Assembly: GCA_021292105.1 (NCBI GenBank)
Contig: CM037866.1
Span: 5,726,163-5,790,162 of the forward strand
From: Anadara kagoshimensis
Taxonomy: Eukaryota; Mollusca; Bivalvia; Arcoida; Arcidae
Direction of reading: 5' to 3'
DNA length: 64,000 nucleotides
The position numbers were made by a program, and so were the translations under genes. The notes under the pieces were generated by a model. It was not told the origin of the DNA. It saw only the letters and a list, made by a program, of their open reading frames with translations, and did not search any database. Each line of letters begins with the position of its first letter. The stretch's first letter is position 1. Below are positions 22,701 to 33,483 of the stretch, piece after piece.

Positions 22701-25700
22701 TTAGAGCAGTATACACATCGTTTACAGTTGTCATCCCAGTAAGCAAGTATTTGAGCAGTATTCACATCGTTTACAATTGTCATCCCAGTAAGCAAGTATT
22801 TGAGCAGTATTCACATCGTTTACAGTTGTCATCCCAGTTAGCAAGTATTTGACTAGTATTCACATCGTTTACAATTGTCTTCCCATTAAGCAAGTATTTG
22901 AGCAGTATTCACAACGTTTACAATTGTCATCCCAGTTAGCAAGTATTAGAGCAGTATACACATCGTTTACAATTGCCATCCCAGTAAGCAAGTATTTGAG
23001 CAGTATTCACATCGTTTACAATTGTCATCCCAGTAAGCAAGTATTTGAGCAGTATTCACATCGTTTACAGTTGTCATCCCAGTTAGCAAGTATTTGACCA
23101 GTATTCACATCGTTTACAATTGTCTTCCCATTAAGCAAGTATTTGAGCAGTATTCACAACGTTTACAATTGTCATCCCAGTTAGCAAGTATTAGAGCAGT
23201 ATACACATCGTTTACAATTGCCATCCCAGTAAGCAAGTATTTGAGCAGTATTCACAACGTTTACAATTGTCATCCCAGTTAGCAAGTATTAGAGCAGTAT
23301 ACACATCGTTTACAATTGCCATCCCAGTAAGCAAGTATTTGAGCAGTATTCACATCGTTTACAATTGTCATCCCAGTAAGCAAGTATTTGACCAGTATTC
23401 ACATCGTTTACAATTGTCTTCCCATTAAGCAAGTATTTGAGCAGTATTCACAACGTTTACAATTGTCATCCCAGTAAACAAGTATTTGAGCAGTATTCAC
23501 ATCGTTTACAATTGTCATCCCAGTAAGCAAGTATTTGAGCAGTATTCACATCGTTTACAGTTGTCATCCCAGTTAGCAAGTATTAGAGCAGTATTCACAT
23601 CGTTTACAGTTGTCGTCCCAGTAAGCAAGTATTTGAGCAGTATTCACATCGTTTACAATTGTCATCCCAGTAAGCAAGTATTTGAGCAGTATTCCCATCG
23701 TTTACAGTTGTCATCCCAGTTAGCAAGTATTAGAGCAGTATACACATCGTTTACAATTGCCATCCCAGTAAGCAAGTATTTGAGCAGTATTCACATCGTT
23801 TACAATTGTCATCCCAGTAAGCAAGTATTTGACCAGTATTCACATCGTTTACAATTGTCTTCCCATTAAGCAAGTATTTGAGCAGTATTCACAACGTTTA
23901 CAATTGTCATCCCAGTAAACAAGTATTTGAGCAGTATTCACATCGTTTACAATTGTCATCCCAGTAAGCAAGTATTTGAGCAGTATTCACATCGTTTACA
24001 ATTGTCATCCCAGTAAGCAAGTATTTGACCAGTATTCACATCGTTTACAATTGTCTTCCCATTAAGCAAGTATTTGAGCAGTATTCACAACGTTTACAAT
24101 TGTCATCCCAGTAAACAAGTATTTGAGCAGTATTCACATCGTTTACAATTGTCATCCCAGTAAGCTAGTATTTGAGCAGTATTTACATCGTTTACAATTG
24201 TCATCCCAGTAAACAAGTATTTGAGCAGTATTCACATCGTTTACAATTGTCATCCCAGTAAGCTAGTATTTGAGCAGTATTCACAACGTTTACAATTGTC
24301 ATCCCAGTAAACAAGTATTTGAGCAGTATTCACATCGTTTACAATTGTCATCCCAGTAAACAAGTATTTGAGCAGTATTCACATCGTTTACAATTGTCAT
24401 CCCAGTAAGCAAGTATTTGTGCAGTATTCACATCGTTTACAATTGTCATCCCAGTAAGCAAGCATTTGAGCAGTATTCACATCGTTTACAATTGTCTTCC
24501 CAGTTAGCAAGTATTAGAGCAGTATACACATCGTTTACAGTTGTCATCCCAGTAAGCAAGTATTTGAGCATATTCACATCGTTTACAATTGTCATCCCAG
24601 TAAGCAAGTATTGAGCAGTATTCACATCGTTTACAGTTGTCATCCCAGTAGCAAGTATTTGACTAGTATTCACATCGTTTACATTGTCTTCCCATTAGCA
24701 AGTATTTGAGCAGTATTCACAACGTTTACAATTGTCATCCCAGTTAGCAAGTATTAGAGCAGTATACACATCGTTTACAATTGCCATCCCAGTAAGCAAG
24801 TATTTGAGCAGTATTCACATCGTTTACAATTGTCATCCCAGTAAGCAAGTATTTGAGCAGTATTCACATCGTTTACAGTTGTCATCCCAGTTAGCAAGTA
24901 TTTGACCAGTATTCACATCGTTTACAATTGTCTTCCCATTAAGCAAGTATTTGAGCAGTATTCAAACGTTTACAATTGTCATCCCAGTTAGCAAGTATTA
25001 GAGCAGTATACACATCGTTTACAATTGCCATCCCAGTAAGCAAGTATTTGAGCAGTATTCACAACGTTTACAATTGTCATCCCAGTTAGCAAGTATTAGA
25101 GCAGTATACACATCGTTTACAATTGCCATCCCAGTAAGCAAGTAAAGTAAAATAAACTAAGCAAGTATTTGAGCAGTATTCACATCGTTTACAATTGTCA
25201 TCCCAGTAAGCAAGTATTTGACCAGATTCCACACGTTTACAATTGTCATCCCATTAAGCAAGTATTTGAGCAGTATTCACCGTTTACAATTGTCATCCCA
25301 GTAAACAAGTATTTGAGCAGTATTCACATCGTTTACAATTGTCATCCCAGTTAAGCAAGTATTTGAGCAGTATTCACATCGTTTACAGTTGTATCCCAGT
25401 AGCAAGTATTTAGAGCAGTATTCACATCGTTTACAGTGTCGTCCCAGTAAGCAAGTATTTGAGCAGTATTCACATCGTTTACAATTGTCATCCCAGTCAG
25501 CAAGTATTTGAGCAGTTCCATCGTTTACAGTTGTCATCCCAGTAGCAAGTATTGAGCAGTATACACATCGTTTACAATTGCCATCCCAGTAAGCAAGTAT
25601 TTGAGCAGTATTCACATCGTTTACATTGGTATCCCAGTAAGCAAGTATTTGACCAGTATTCACATCGTTTACAATTGTCTTCCCATTAAGCAAGTATTTG

Positions 25701-26950
25701 AGCAGTATTCACAACGTTTACAATTGTCACAGTAAACAAGTATTTGAGCAGTATTTCACATCGTTTACAATTGTCATCCAGTAAACAAGTATTGAGCAGT
25801 ATTTACATCGTTTTACAATTGTCATCCAGTAACAAGTATTTGAGCAGTATTCACACACGTTTACAATTGTCATCCCAGTAACAAGTATTTGAGCAGTATT
25901 CACAACGTTTACAATTGTCATCCCAGTAAACAAGTATTTGAGCAGTATTCACATCGTTACAATTGTCATCCAGTAACAAGTATTTGAGCAGTATTCACAT
26001 CGTTTACACAATTGTCATCCCAGTAAGCAAGCATTGAGCAGTTTCACATCGTTTACAATTGTCATCCAGTAAGCAAGCATTTGAGCAGTACACATCGTTA
26101 CAATTGTCATCCCAGTAAACAAAGTATTTGAGCAGTATCACATCGTTTACAATTGTCATCCAGTAAACAAGTATTTGAGCAGTATTCACATCGTTACATA
26201 TTGTCATCCACAGTAAGCAAGTATTTGAGCAGTATTCACATCGTTTAACAATTGTCATCCCAGTAAGCAAGTATTTGAGCAGTATTTACTCGTTTACAAT
26301 TGTCATCCCAGTAAAGCAAGTATTTGAGCAGTATTCACAACGTTTACAATTGTCATCCCAGTAAACAAGTATTTGAGCAGTATTCACATCGTTTACAATT
26401 GTCATCCCAGTAAGCTAGTATTTGAGCAGTATTTACATCGTTTACAATTGTCATCCCAGTTAGCAAGTGTTTGAGCAGTATTCACATCGTTTACAATTGT
26501 CATCCCACTAAGCAAGTATTTGAGCGGTATTCACATCGTTTACAATTGTTATCCAAGTAAGCAAGTATTTGAGCAGTATTCACATCGTTTACAATTGTCA
26601 TCCCAGTAAGCTAGTATTTGAGCAATATTCACATCGTTTACAATTGTCATCCCAGTAAACAAGTATTTGAGCAGTATTCACATCGTTTACAATTGTCGTC
26701 CCAGTAAGCAAGTATTTGAGCAGTATTTACATCGTTTACAATTGTCATCCCAATAAGCAAGTATTTGAGCAATATTCACATCGTTTACAATTGTCATCCC
26801 AGTTAGCAAGTATTTGAGCATTATTTACATAGTTTACAATTGTCATCCCTGTAAGCAAGTATTTGAGCAATATTCACATCGTTTACAATTGTCATCCCAG
26901 TAAGCAAGTATTTGACCAGTATTCACATCGTTTACAGTTGTCATCCCAGT
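19773..26950. repeat. 49 bp satellite array derived from the terminal exon of gene B
   Basis: About 146 head-to-tail units of 49 bp (for example CAGTAAGCAAGTATTTGAGC, then AGTATTCACATCGTTTACAA and TTGTCATCC). On the minus strand one unit encodes WDDNCKRCEY-CSNTCLL plus one base, which is the C-terminal part of the chitin-binding-like domain of gene B (26892-27076) and gene A. The array abuts the intact exon with no gap. Variants recur in blocks: identical variant order at a distance of 1813 bp (37 units; GCTAG variant at 22351 and 24164, TTTGTGCAG variant at 22604 and 24417) and 735 bp (15 units; 21062 and 21797). The many short frames inside are by-products. Confidence 0.95.
24560..26330. 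other. Low-quality (indel-rich) part of the satellite
   Basis: Units here lose single bases very often (GAGCATATTC for GAGCAGTATTC, CCCAGTAGC for CCCAGTTAGC, CATCCAGT for CATCCCAGT), whereas units before 24540 and after 26340 are almost all exactly 49 bp. The pattern of mainly one-base deletions is that of unpolished long reads in a repeat rather than natural divergence. Confidence 0.6.
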
Positions 26951-27076
26951 ATAGGTGTCCTGGACATCGACGTCCATCTATTGTTCTCCATGTCCCTGTA
27001 CAGGTTACGTAATACCTACATCCCAGACATGACTGATAATTGCCGGTCGGTAATCCACGACATGCCGTTACACAAC
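26892..27076 (-). CDS. Gene B, terminal exon 4: chitin-binding type-2-like domain
   Basis: Minus strand. The acceptor TTTTATTTTAG precedes the exon at 27077. The exon completes an Arg codon with the preceding micro-exon, then reads CVTACRGLPTGNYQSCLGC followed by RYYVTCTGTWRTIDGRRCPG and HLYWDDNCKRCEYWSNTCLLG, stop TGA at 26894-26892. Cysteine spacing and the C-P-x-x-L-x-W-D ending fit a peritrophin-A/CBM14 domain. The sequence is closely related to gene A's terminal exon. The basic tail present in gene A is missing: the reading frame enters the second 49 bp unit and stops there. Confidence 0.8.
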
Positions 27077-27550
27077 CTAAAATAAAAGAAATGTATTAAT
27101 ACAATGTGTAATACACGTGTCCTCAGCCGCCATGATCCGACTTTGCGCCTTTTAATGTTAAATCTTTAAATGTTTATAATCCCCCGTTTTTTCGTAGAAT
27201 GAGGAATGTCAAATTTGAGTTTCCTGTCCGTTCGCCCTTCCTTCCTTCCGTCCGTCTGAAATTCTTGTCTGCACAGATTCTCCAAAACTTTTTTATTAAA
27301 CCTGGTGCAAACATTACATTGATAGGAGTTGAGCATATCGTTAACCCGTATTGGTTTACTCATTTTTCTGGGAGTTACTGTTCTTTGAGTATAAGTGCAA
27401 ATCACAAAACAACCTGCTAGCGGGGGAACCTAATTCACTAATTTACTTTTTATATCACAAACTCAGTAGGCAATACTTTTTAAATGTCAGACAATACAAT
27501 TTTCCTAAATCTTGCTGCTTGTTAAAATATAAAAATCCCAAAAACAGGTA
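27077..27550. other. Intron 3 of gene B, right part unassigned
   Basis: Between the terminal exon and the ribozyme-bearing repeat. No exon-like segment with proper splice sites seen. The frames at 27166-27420 have no recognised motif. Confidence 0.35.
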
Positions 27551-27554
27551 TACG

Positions 27555-27745
27555 GAAAGTATTTCTTTAGCTTAATTTGGCTTAATAAATTGCGATTTTT
27601 TTATTTATTTATTTTTTTATTTTTTTTTTGATTATTTTTTACCAACCTCTCTTTAAGAGATTTTGGTTTCATAATTTTGGTTCAAGCACTACTGATGAGG
27701 AATTGTTTTCCGAAACGACCGTCTAGTGCTGATAAATAAATACTG
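27555..27745 (+). mobile_element. Hammerhead-ribozyme-bearing repeat, copy 2
   Basis: Parallels copy 1 at 10030-10200: AAAGTATTTCTTTAGC and AATTTGG upstream, TTTTGGTTTCATAATTTTGG directly before the ribozyme, then ATACTGGTATAG downstream. A T-rich simple stretch (27596-27640) is expanded in this copy. It lies in an intron of gene B on the opposite strand. Confidence 0.7.
27685..27730 (+). ncRNA. Type I hammerhead ribozyme motif 2
   Basis: Stem I AGCACTA (27685-27691) pairs with TAGTGCT (27724-27730). The core CTGATGA is at 27692-27698. Stem II is GGAA/TTCC with a TTGT loop. GAA is at 27712-27714, then ACGACCGT with a shortened stem III (ACG/CGT, two-base loop) and cleavage-site C at 27723. 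The stem II change relative to motif 1 keeps four pairs, so the fold is conserved; stem III is weaker by one pair. Confidence 0.85.
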
Positions 27746-27789
27746 GTATAGTCAAAATTATTCAGCTTAATTGTGCCTTGATTAAGTGA

Positions 27790-28120
27790 GTTGAATAATA
27801 ATGTTTTATGTCCCAGTCAAAAATAGTTCACTTATATCAAGAAGTCGTCAGGTTTAGGCGAAGGTGCAGAATTTTACATGTGCGTTGCGCTGATGTCATT
27901 TTACAGCAGGGTTCTTTATCATGCTACTCCTAGCGTGACGCGGGAACAATTTATTTCAAGTTCCAATCCCAAAGGACCATGACTTTTTTTGCAATGCAGA
28001 GTGCTTGGCGAAAGAACAGCCACTTAGTACTCTAAATTCTTGGGTCAGACCCGGTCGTGGTTCATACCCACAACCTCCCACTTACGGAGCAAGCACTCTT
28101 CCAACAGAGCTACCGCAGTG
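27790..28120 (-). mobile_element. SINE family 1
   Basis: Minus-strand copy, nearly full length and rather diverged, with ATGTTTTATGTCCCAGTC tail at left and GGTAGCTCTGTTGGAAGAGT head at right. Confidence 0.82.
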
Positions 28121-28794
28121 ATATTGATTAAGTGGATATTAAATCTTGTTTGCTTGTTTCTATTGTTTGTTGTATTGTGTCATGTTATTTGTCGCTTTCA
28201 CTGTTGCCAAGCACTTGATTATACCCCCTGCAAACTGTTTGTCGCCCGCGTAAAATCGTATCCGGGCCATATCATATGATTGCCTAAAACTTCCGTGAAT
28301 AATCTTCATGATCCAAAGGTATGTCATGACCTTGAACCAAGGCCATATCGGAAAGGTCAAGGTTAATTAATTAAAGATCAACATTAAATGATGGGGACGG
28401 TGGTATTTGGCTCTCAAGAGACAGTTCTAGTTTTGATTTGTGCTACGATTATCTGAGAGTCGTTGCTCATCAAACAAATTTCACCCGTCTTTAAACACAG
28501 CGGCTCTTTTTAAAAGTTTTTCTTTTATTATAATCGAATCATTGTAATCCAATATTTCGTCAGTAATTCCACTAGGGAGGTGTTTCATCCCAAATTCGTC
28601 ACGAATTCGTGTTACAGCATATGTCGGATGTCATTTTCAGGAAGTATATCACTGCACAGACTCAAAGTAAAAATGGCGTTCCAAGGAATTATCACATTCT
28701 TTTATTAGTTGGAGTGGAGTGAGAACGTTTTACGCTCGGTCTGCTAAAACACACACGTGGAACGAAGAAAAGAAGAAAAAATAAGTTTACTCAC

Positions 28795-28815
28795 GCCCTA
28801 GCTCTGCCTTTGGAT
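28795..28815 (-). CDS. Gene B, micro-exon 3 (21 nt)
   Basis: Acceptor GCATGTATTTCAG, 21 nt encoding DPKAELG in phase 1-1, then donor GTGAGTAA. Gene A has an 18 nt homologous micro-exon (DPREKV) at the same place with the same acceptor ATTTCAG|ATCCA. The match in phase, context and encoded Asp-Pro start makes both credible despite their size. Confidence 0.7.
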
Positions 28816-28930
28816 CTGAAATACATGCAGAAGTATCTACAGTAAAAAAACCTTATAAATAACATACAGTACTATTATTTAAGAAATGACATTCTGATCA
28901 TGGTATTTCAAGTGTAATGAAAGATAGTGT

Positions 28931-28987
28931 GGCGCGTGCCAAATTCGATGAAGGGCGAAACCCTTCATTTTGAATTTGGCGCGCGCC
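28931..28987. other. GC-rich perfect stem-loop in intron 2 of gene B
   Basis: GGCGCGTGCCAAATTC and ATGAAGGG on the left pair with CCCTTCAT and GAATTTGGCGCGCGCC on the right around a CGAAA loop. The arms are complementary apart from one GC/TG-type position and small bulges. Possibly a remnant of a short foldback element. Confidence 0.6.
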
Positions 28988-29139
28988 GCGAGATCGGCGT
29001 ATCTCACATTATATTATCACGTGACCCCCTGTGCGGGACATAACGCAATATTGCTGGAAAATTGATGAACATCAAGGGTCATGACCCCTATTGTCTTTCA
29101 ACGGGAATTGCAATAAAATTGCGTCTGTATGTTTCATCT

Positions 29140-29715
29140 AAGAAAGATGCAGTCATATTGTAAATATATTTCTACAAATTCAGTGCACATGGAAAATGAG
29201 AGAATAAAGTTGTATTTTCCAACAAACTCACAAAAAATTGTCAAAACTTAATATAAAATATACTGACCTAATAGGAAAAAATATTTTTCCTTCATGAAAA
29301 AGTGAACTTAATTCTGTACATAGAGCTTTTTTTTTAACTTTTTAAAAAAACAACAAATATGACTATGTCAAAATTATCCCTTCTGTACCTTCTTACTTGG
29401 AATAACTATAAACGTTATGTCATAATTAAAATATTCGTGATGATCACACCTGAAAAAAACAAACAACAATGACCTACCTGACCCTAAATGCCCTGATGTA
29501 ACTTTGAATGAGGCCCAATTGGTGTATAAACTTGATTGAAGTTCCAAAATGTTCGCAAAATTTCTCTATGTACAGGAGAACTGAACAATAATGTTTTAAT
29601 TAAAAATATAATTTGGTTAGGTCAGTGCATTCTTAATGCATTTTATTGATAATTTAATGGAAACATTTTCAATTAAAAGAAATAAATAATAAAAACCATG
29701 TGCACTCTGTAAAAA
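29140..29715 (+). repeat. Second copy of the FASTK-gene 3' flanking sequence
   Basis: Collinear with 4795-5720 after removal of the SINE in that copy. It starts within a few bases of the position matching the FASTK stop codon, but no RAP-domain coding sequence is detectable upstream. It may be a 3' UTR-derived fragment or an independent repeat that both loci contain. Confidence 0.65.
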
Positions 29716-29993
29716 GTTTTAAAACACTTTGCTGACGAAATAACACAGAATCGTCGATTCATTTTGGTCCCACGTTTGTATATTTAGGCAGCTCTTCGAC
29801 AGCTGTTATTTATCTCCCGGCAGCTTAATTTGGTAAATTGTGTCAGGCTTGGACAAGTTACCTCCCTTATATCATTAGTTAAAACTGTATTTTTAGATTG
29901 AGTTATTTCCCTTTGTATGTACAGCAGACATGTTGTTTTATCGTACACATAACAAACCTGGTCGTCTGACCTTTAATTTGAATATTCAGACAG

Positions 29994-30085
29994 TGTTGAG
30001 TAATCGTGTTTAACGTCCCAGTCGTCAAAAATATTTCACTTATATCGAGACGTCGCCAGCACTCTACCAACTGAGCTACCGCGGT
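29994..30085 (-). mobile_element. SINE family 1 with internal deletion
   Basis: Only the tail (GTTTAACGTCCCAGTC through CGAGACGTCGCCAG) and the A-box part of the head (CTCTACCAACTGAGCTACCG) remain, joined directly. The whole body between the B box and the tail is deleted. Confidence 0.75.
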
Positions 30086-30089
30086 AAAC

Positions 30090-31240
30090 AGACATATCCA
30101 TTGGGAAATTTAGGGGCTACATAAAGTTGGTATGCAAATACTATTGTGCGTCTTTTATACTTAGAGACAGCCTTAAATTAAAATTGCTATATTATCATTT
30201 GGTGTCTCATAAAATAACCAGAATATATGTGTTTAAAAACAAAAATACTAACAAGGAAAAATGCACGAAAAATTGAAATCATTACATTTATTTCTGTATA
30301 TAGAGAAAAAATCTACAAATTTACAAATATCGCGATTAGACTAAGAACTACAACACCCGTTGTGGACCCCATGTTCTAAACCATTGGTATTCACGCCTGA
30401 ATCACGCCTGTGTTGTAGACTTAATCAGTTTGTCCACTTTCAAATAATGCGATCCTAATGCTTTTTCACAAATAAAAACACTTCAAAACTTCAAAACTAC
30501 ATGCTTCACGTCATCTGAAATATTTCTTCTCCATGATTTTGTCAAAACTGATGCCAATAATAATTGTGATATATAAGTGATTTACATTGTAATGGTTGAC
30601 CTTAGTTAAACCTTTTAATATATGCATATGGGGTAACTTACTACAGCTGAATTTTAGTGAAAAATGTAAAATTTTCTCTATGTAGAAGAATAACAGAAAA
30701 AGTAAAGATAAAACTAAAAATATTTCTAAATGCGCTTTTTGTTTCCAAAACAAAATATGATTGTTAGGTTTCGAAAATTTAAAAGGTAATATGAAAATAG
30801 GCATTGCCTATCCCGGGAAATGTCCAAATTTATTATCGGGTTATTGTGCACACACACCCAAAAAAGGGATGGCACACATTGTTTTGTCTCACCAAATACT
30901 AGTGGGACTGACTATAGTTAACTATCGCCGAGTTCTTGCGTCATCTTTCAATCATGTAACTGAGTTTTGGTATGATCTTTCCAGGGACACAAAAGGCTAT
31001 TCAATTACCCAATATAGTGAATATACTAATCCATACCACGACAACATTCTCACGTTGTAATGTCTTCTCATCTGGAGTCACCTTTTACCATACCATGTGA
31101 ATAATTTAATCTACTGATTTATGGATTGCATAAATAAACTACTCCTGTTTCTTAAAACAAGATGTGTATCATATCACAGTTCAAGATTGTCCCATTCAAT
31201 TAATGAAGCAGTTATACCAATGAAAAACAAACATACTAAT
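30090..31240. other. Unassigned intronic sequence of gene B
   Basis: AT-rich. Two frames of 97-99 codons (30511-30804 minus, 30761-31060 plus) show no motif and no splice context. Nothing supported. Confidence 0.3.
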
Positions 31241-31249
31241 CCATGTCCA

Positions 31250-31450
31250 AATCACAATCCAGGAGTAAAGTAAAAAAAAAAAACTTTGAAACTGACAAGT
31301 TACTAAAAACGCGAACTTCCACCAGGGAAGTGAGACCGAGTTTTCTGGAAGGATAAGCACCTTCTGTTAGCTAGCTACACCGGCCACGTGTGTAATCAAT
31401 ATTAAGTGAAGGGAACATGGAACTAAAACATCCAGGTCAATATTGGACAC
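31250..31450 (-). repeat. Dispersed repeat (CTAGCTAAAC family), inverted copy
   Basis: Minus-strand counterpart of 5925-6130, with TCCAAATCACAATCCAGGAG, CGAACTTCCACCAGGGAAGT, GTTAGCTAGCTAC and CATCCAGGTCAATATTGG words. Confidence 0.6.
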
Positions 31451-31561
31451 AGAGACATCAAACTTGTCAACAATACAGTGATGATGGCCAAAACTTTTTG
31501 CCGAAGGCCATGATAAGCCTAGGCTTGCAATATCCCTTGGTCAACAATCTATTTGGTTTGT

Positions 31562-31860
31562 GACCGCCTTGGTTGCTCAGTGGTATAGCATCCTCCTGGA
31601 GAGTGGAAGTTTTTTGGTTCAAACCTGACTTGTGTTATACATGACAATACTTTAAAATTTGAGTTACTGCTTCCTCATTTTGCAAGCCACATTTGGCTTA
31701 GAGGATAGATTATCGACTGGTTATAGAATTATATTAAGTGGGAGTGGAATGCTTGTCTGTGACTCTGTTAGGCAGCACCTTTAACCCACAACCCGATATT
31801 AATACAGTGGTATGAGGGTAAGCTCCTCTTACACCTTCAACATTCACAGGCATATAGTAC
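31562..31860 (+). mobile_element. tRNA-like SINE, family 4 (probable)
   Basis: CCTTGGTTGCTCAGTGGTAT resembles an A-box head and GGTTCAAACCTGA a B box 50 bp later. A low-similarity GGGAGTGGAATGCTTGTCTG word recalls the body of SINE family 2. Single copy in this window, so boundaries are uncertain. Confidence 0.5.
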
Positions 31861-32313
31861 CATGATGAGAATTTTCTAAAGCACATACCATTGCAAGTAA
31901 CAAATGATATGATTAAAACTTGACAGGCTTGTACCGAAATAATGTTAATTTAGCCCAGTCCCTTCAAGTTTCACTGCATGAAGAGCCCCAGCCCCGGAGA
32001 GTTGAAAATGCTTTTCACTATATCGAGACGTTTAATTCTAGGATGGTGGGTTGGAGTTTTTTTACCCCAGTCAAGATTATTCATTATTCACCTAAATTGA
32101 AATGAAATATTCTGGGATGATATACTAGAAAGATGGTGCGTTAAGATTTATATTGAAATGGTCGCTTATGTGGATAGTGGAGTGGAAATTGGCATTTATT
32201 CACTTATACCAACTTTTTTTTTCGAGAACCAAGTCTGGGATATTGAAGAAGGTAATGTTGATTTTATCCTAGTTAAAATTTTTACTGATATTCATTCCAA
32301 GAACTAAATTATT

Positions 32314-32415
32314 GAAATCCCCTGCCAGCATCAGTAGTCCAGTCGCCATCCCTGGAGGTTTTCAAGGAGTCAATTCAGACCTTACTTAAGTGGATCTCAA
32401 CTACAGTCAGCTGCT
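32314..32415 (+). pseudogene. LINE reverse-transcriptase C-terminal remnant
   Basis: Plus-strand NPLPASVVQSPSLEVFKESI then QTLLKWISTTVSC and a stop. The pattern LP-x-x-VV-x-S-PSLE-x-FK is the standard C-terminus of many CR1/Jockey-type LINE polyproteins. The upstream frame is lost. Confidence 0.55.
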
Positions 32416-32479
32416 AAACTCAACATGAATGTTTTATTGTTTTTTTTCATCACAACTTTTTGGGACTGCGGTCCATCTC

Positions 32480-32624
32480 ATTGCACAACATGTACAGTTT
32501 CCTCATCAGTTATGTCCAAGTTAGATTTTTGATGAGTGCAGCCATTGTAGTTGAAGTCAGTTCTAGTCAGCACCTTAAAGTCAAACTGGTCCAGCTCGAT
32601 CAGCTGATCACGATATCCACGTCA
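32480..32624 (-). other. Open minus-strand segment of unknown origin
   Basis: Minus strand reads RGYRDQLIELDQFDFKVLTR then TDFNYNGCTHQKSNLDITDE and ends at a TGA at 32482. The composition looks protein-like and a GTGATCAG could serve as acceptor, but no start and no family were recognised. It might be chance. Confidence 0.2.
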
Positions 32625-33445
32625 CATGTAAAAAACAAGAGGATTTGTCAATATTTACATTAAATTCGGAATAAATTCAATAAATTTTATCTGTATTTTC
32701 ATAAAAATGATTATTGGGACGAACTGTTAATTAATTCTTTTGAAAAACGCATTTTATTATTTTTCTTAAAAATCGATCGTTTGTGAAAACGTCTTTCCCG
32801 TCTGACGAACGCCATTTTGTTTACACTGTATTCAGCGAGGGTCACAGATGCACTCAAAATTTGGATTCAATTAGTAATAATATGTGAAAAAGAGTTACCG
32901 TAGAAGTCGTATACTGTGGTTATGCTAACCTCGTGAATAGTTTTGTGTCAGGTAACTATGGTTATCGATTTATCTAACTTGAAATCGGCAAATTTTGTAT
33001 CTTCCCGCATTGTATACTGTGTGATCATGGTTGATGCACGTTGGAAAGTCGGTCGCTGATTGGCTTGCAGTGGTTATCGATCTGAATTGAACTTTGACCC
33101 AATCAAAAGAAATCACGTCATCGCGAATCTTGAAACGCTACACTTGGAGATCAGCCAGAATGGCGAAAGAAACGTAAATATTTGGTACTCGATCAACCTA
33201 TTTAAATTATTACTTGTTTCAATGAATAATTATCACGATAATCGTTTCTTGGTTTCATTTCTGATGTACGAGACGGCGAGATTTCCCCCCATATGGAGCT
33301 CACTTCCTGTCGATTTGACCCTTCAATGGCCGAGAGACAAAAAGTGAAAGTGGTGCCACGCGGGCGTCAAATGATTTGGACGTACGGTCTATAGAATTTT
33401 TACACAATTTTCTATGACGTCATATACATACGTTGTTACCTATAG

Positions 33446-33483
33446 ACGGGAAATTCCCGCGCTTTCGCGCGGGACATTTCCCG
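33446..33483. other. Perfect GC-rich stem-loop
   Basis: ACGGGAAAT and TCCCGCGC on the left pair with GCGCGGGA and ATTTCCCGT on the right around TTTC, with one unpaired C. It sits just left of the 2.18 kb duplication. Confidence 0.6.

Noticed and set aside
20000-26960. The 49 bp repeat array as a CRISPR-like array
   Set aside because: Units are directly contiguous without unique spacers, the host is a eukaryote, and the unit matches a coding exon.
32440-32520. Third hammerhead motif on the minus strand (ACTGATGAGGAAAC)
   Set aside because: The CTGATGAG word is present but no CGAAAC partner, stem I or cleavage triplet follows.
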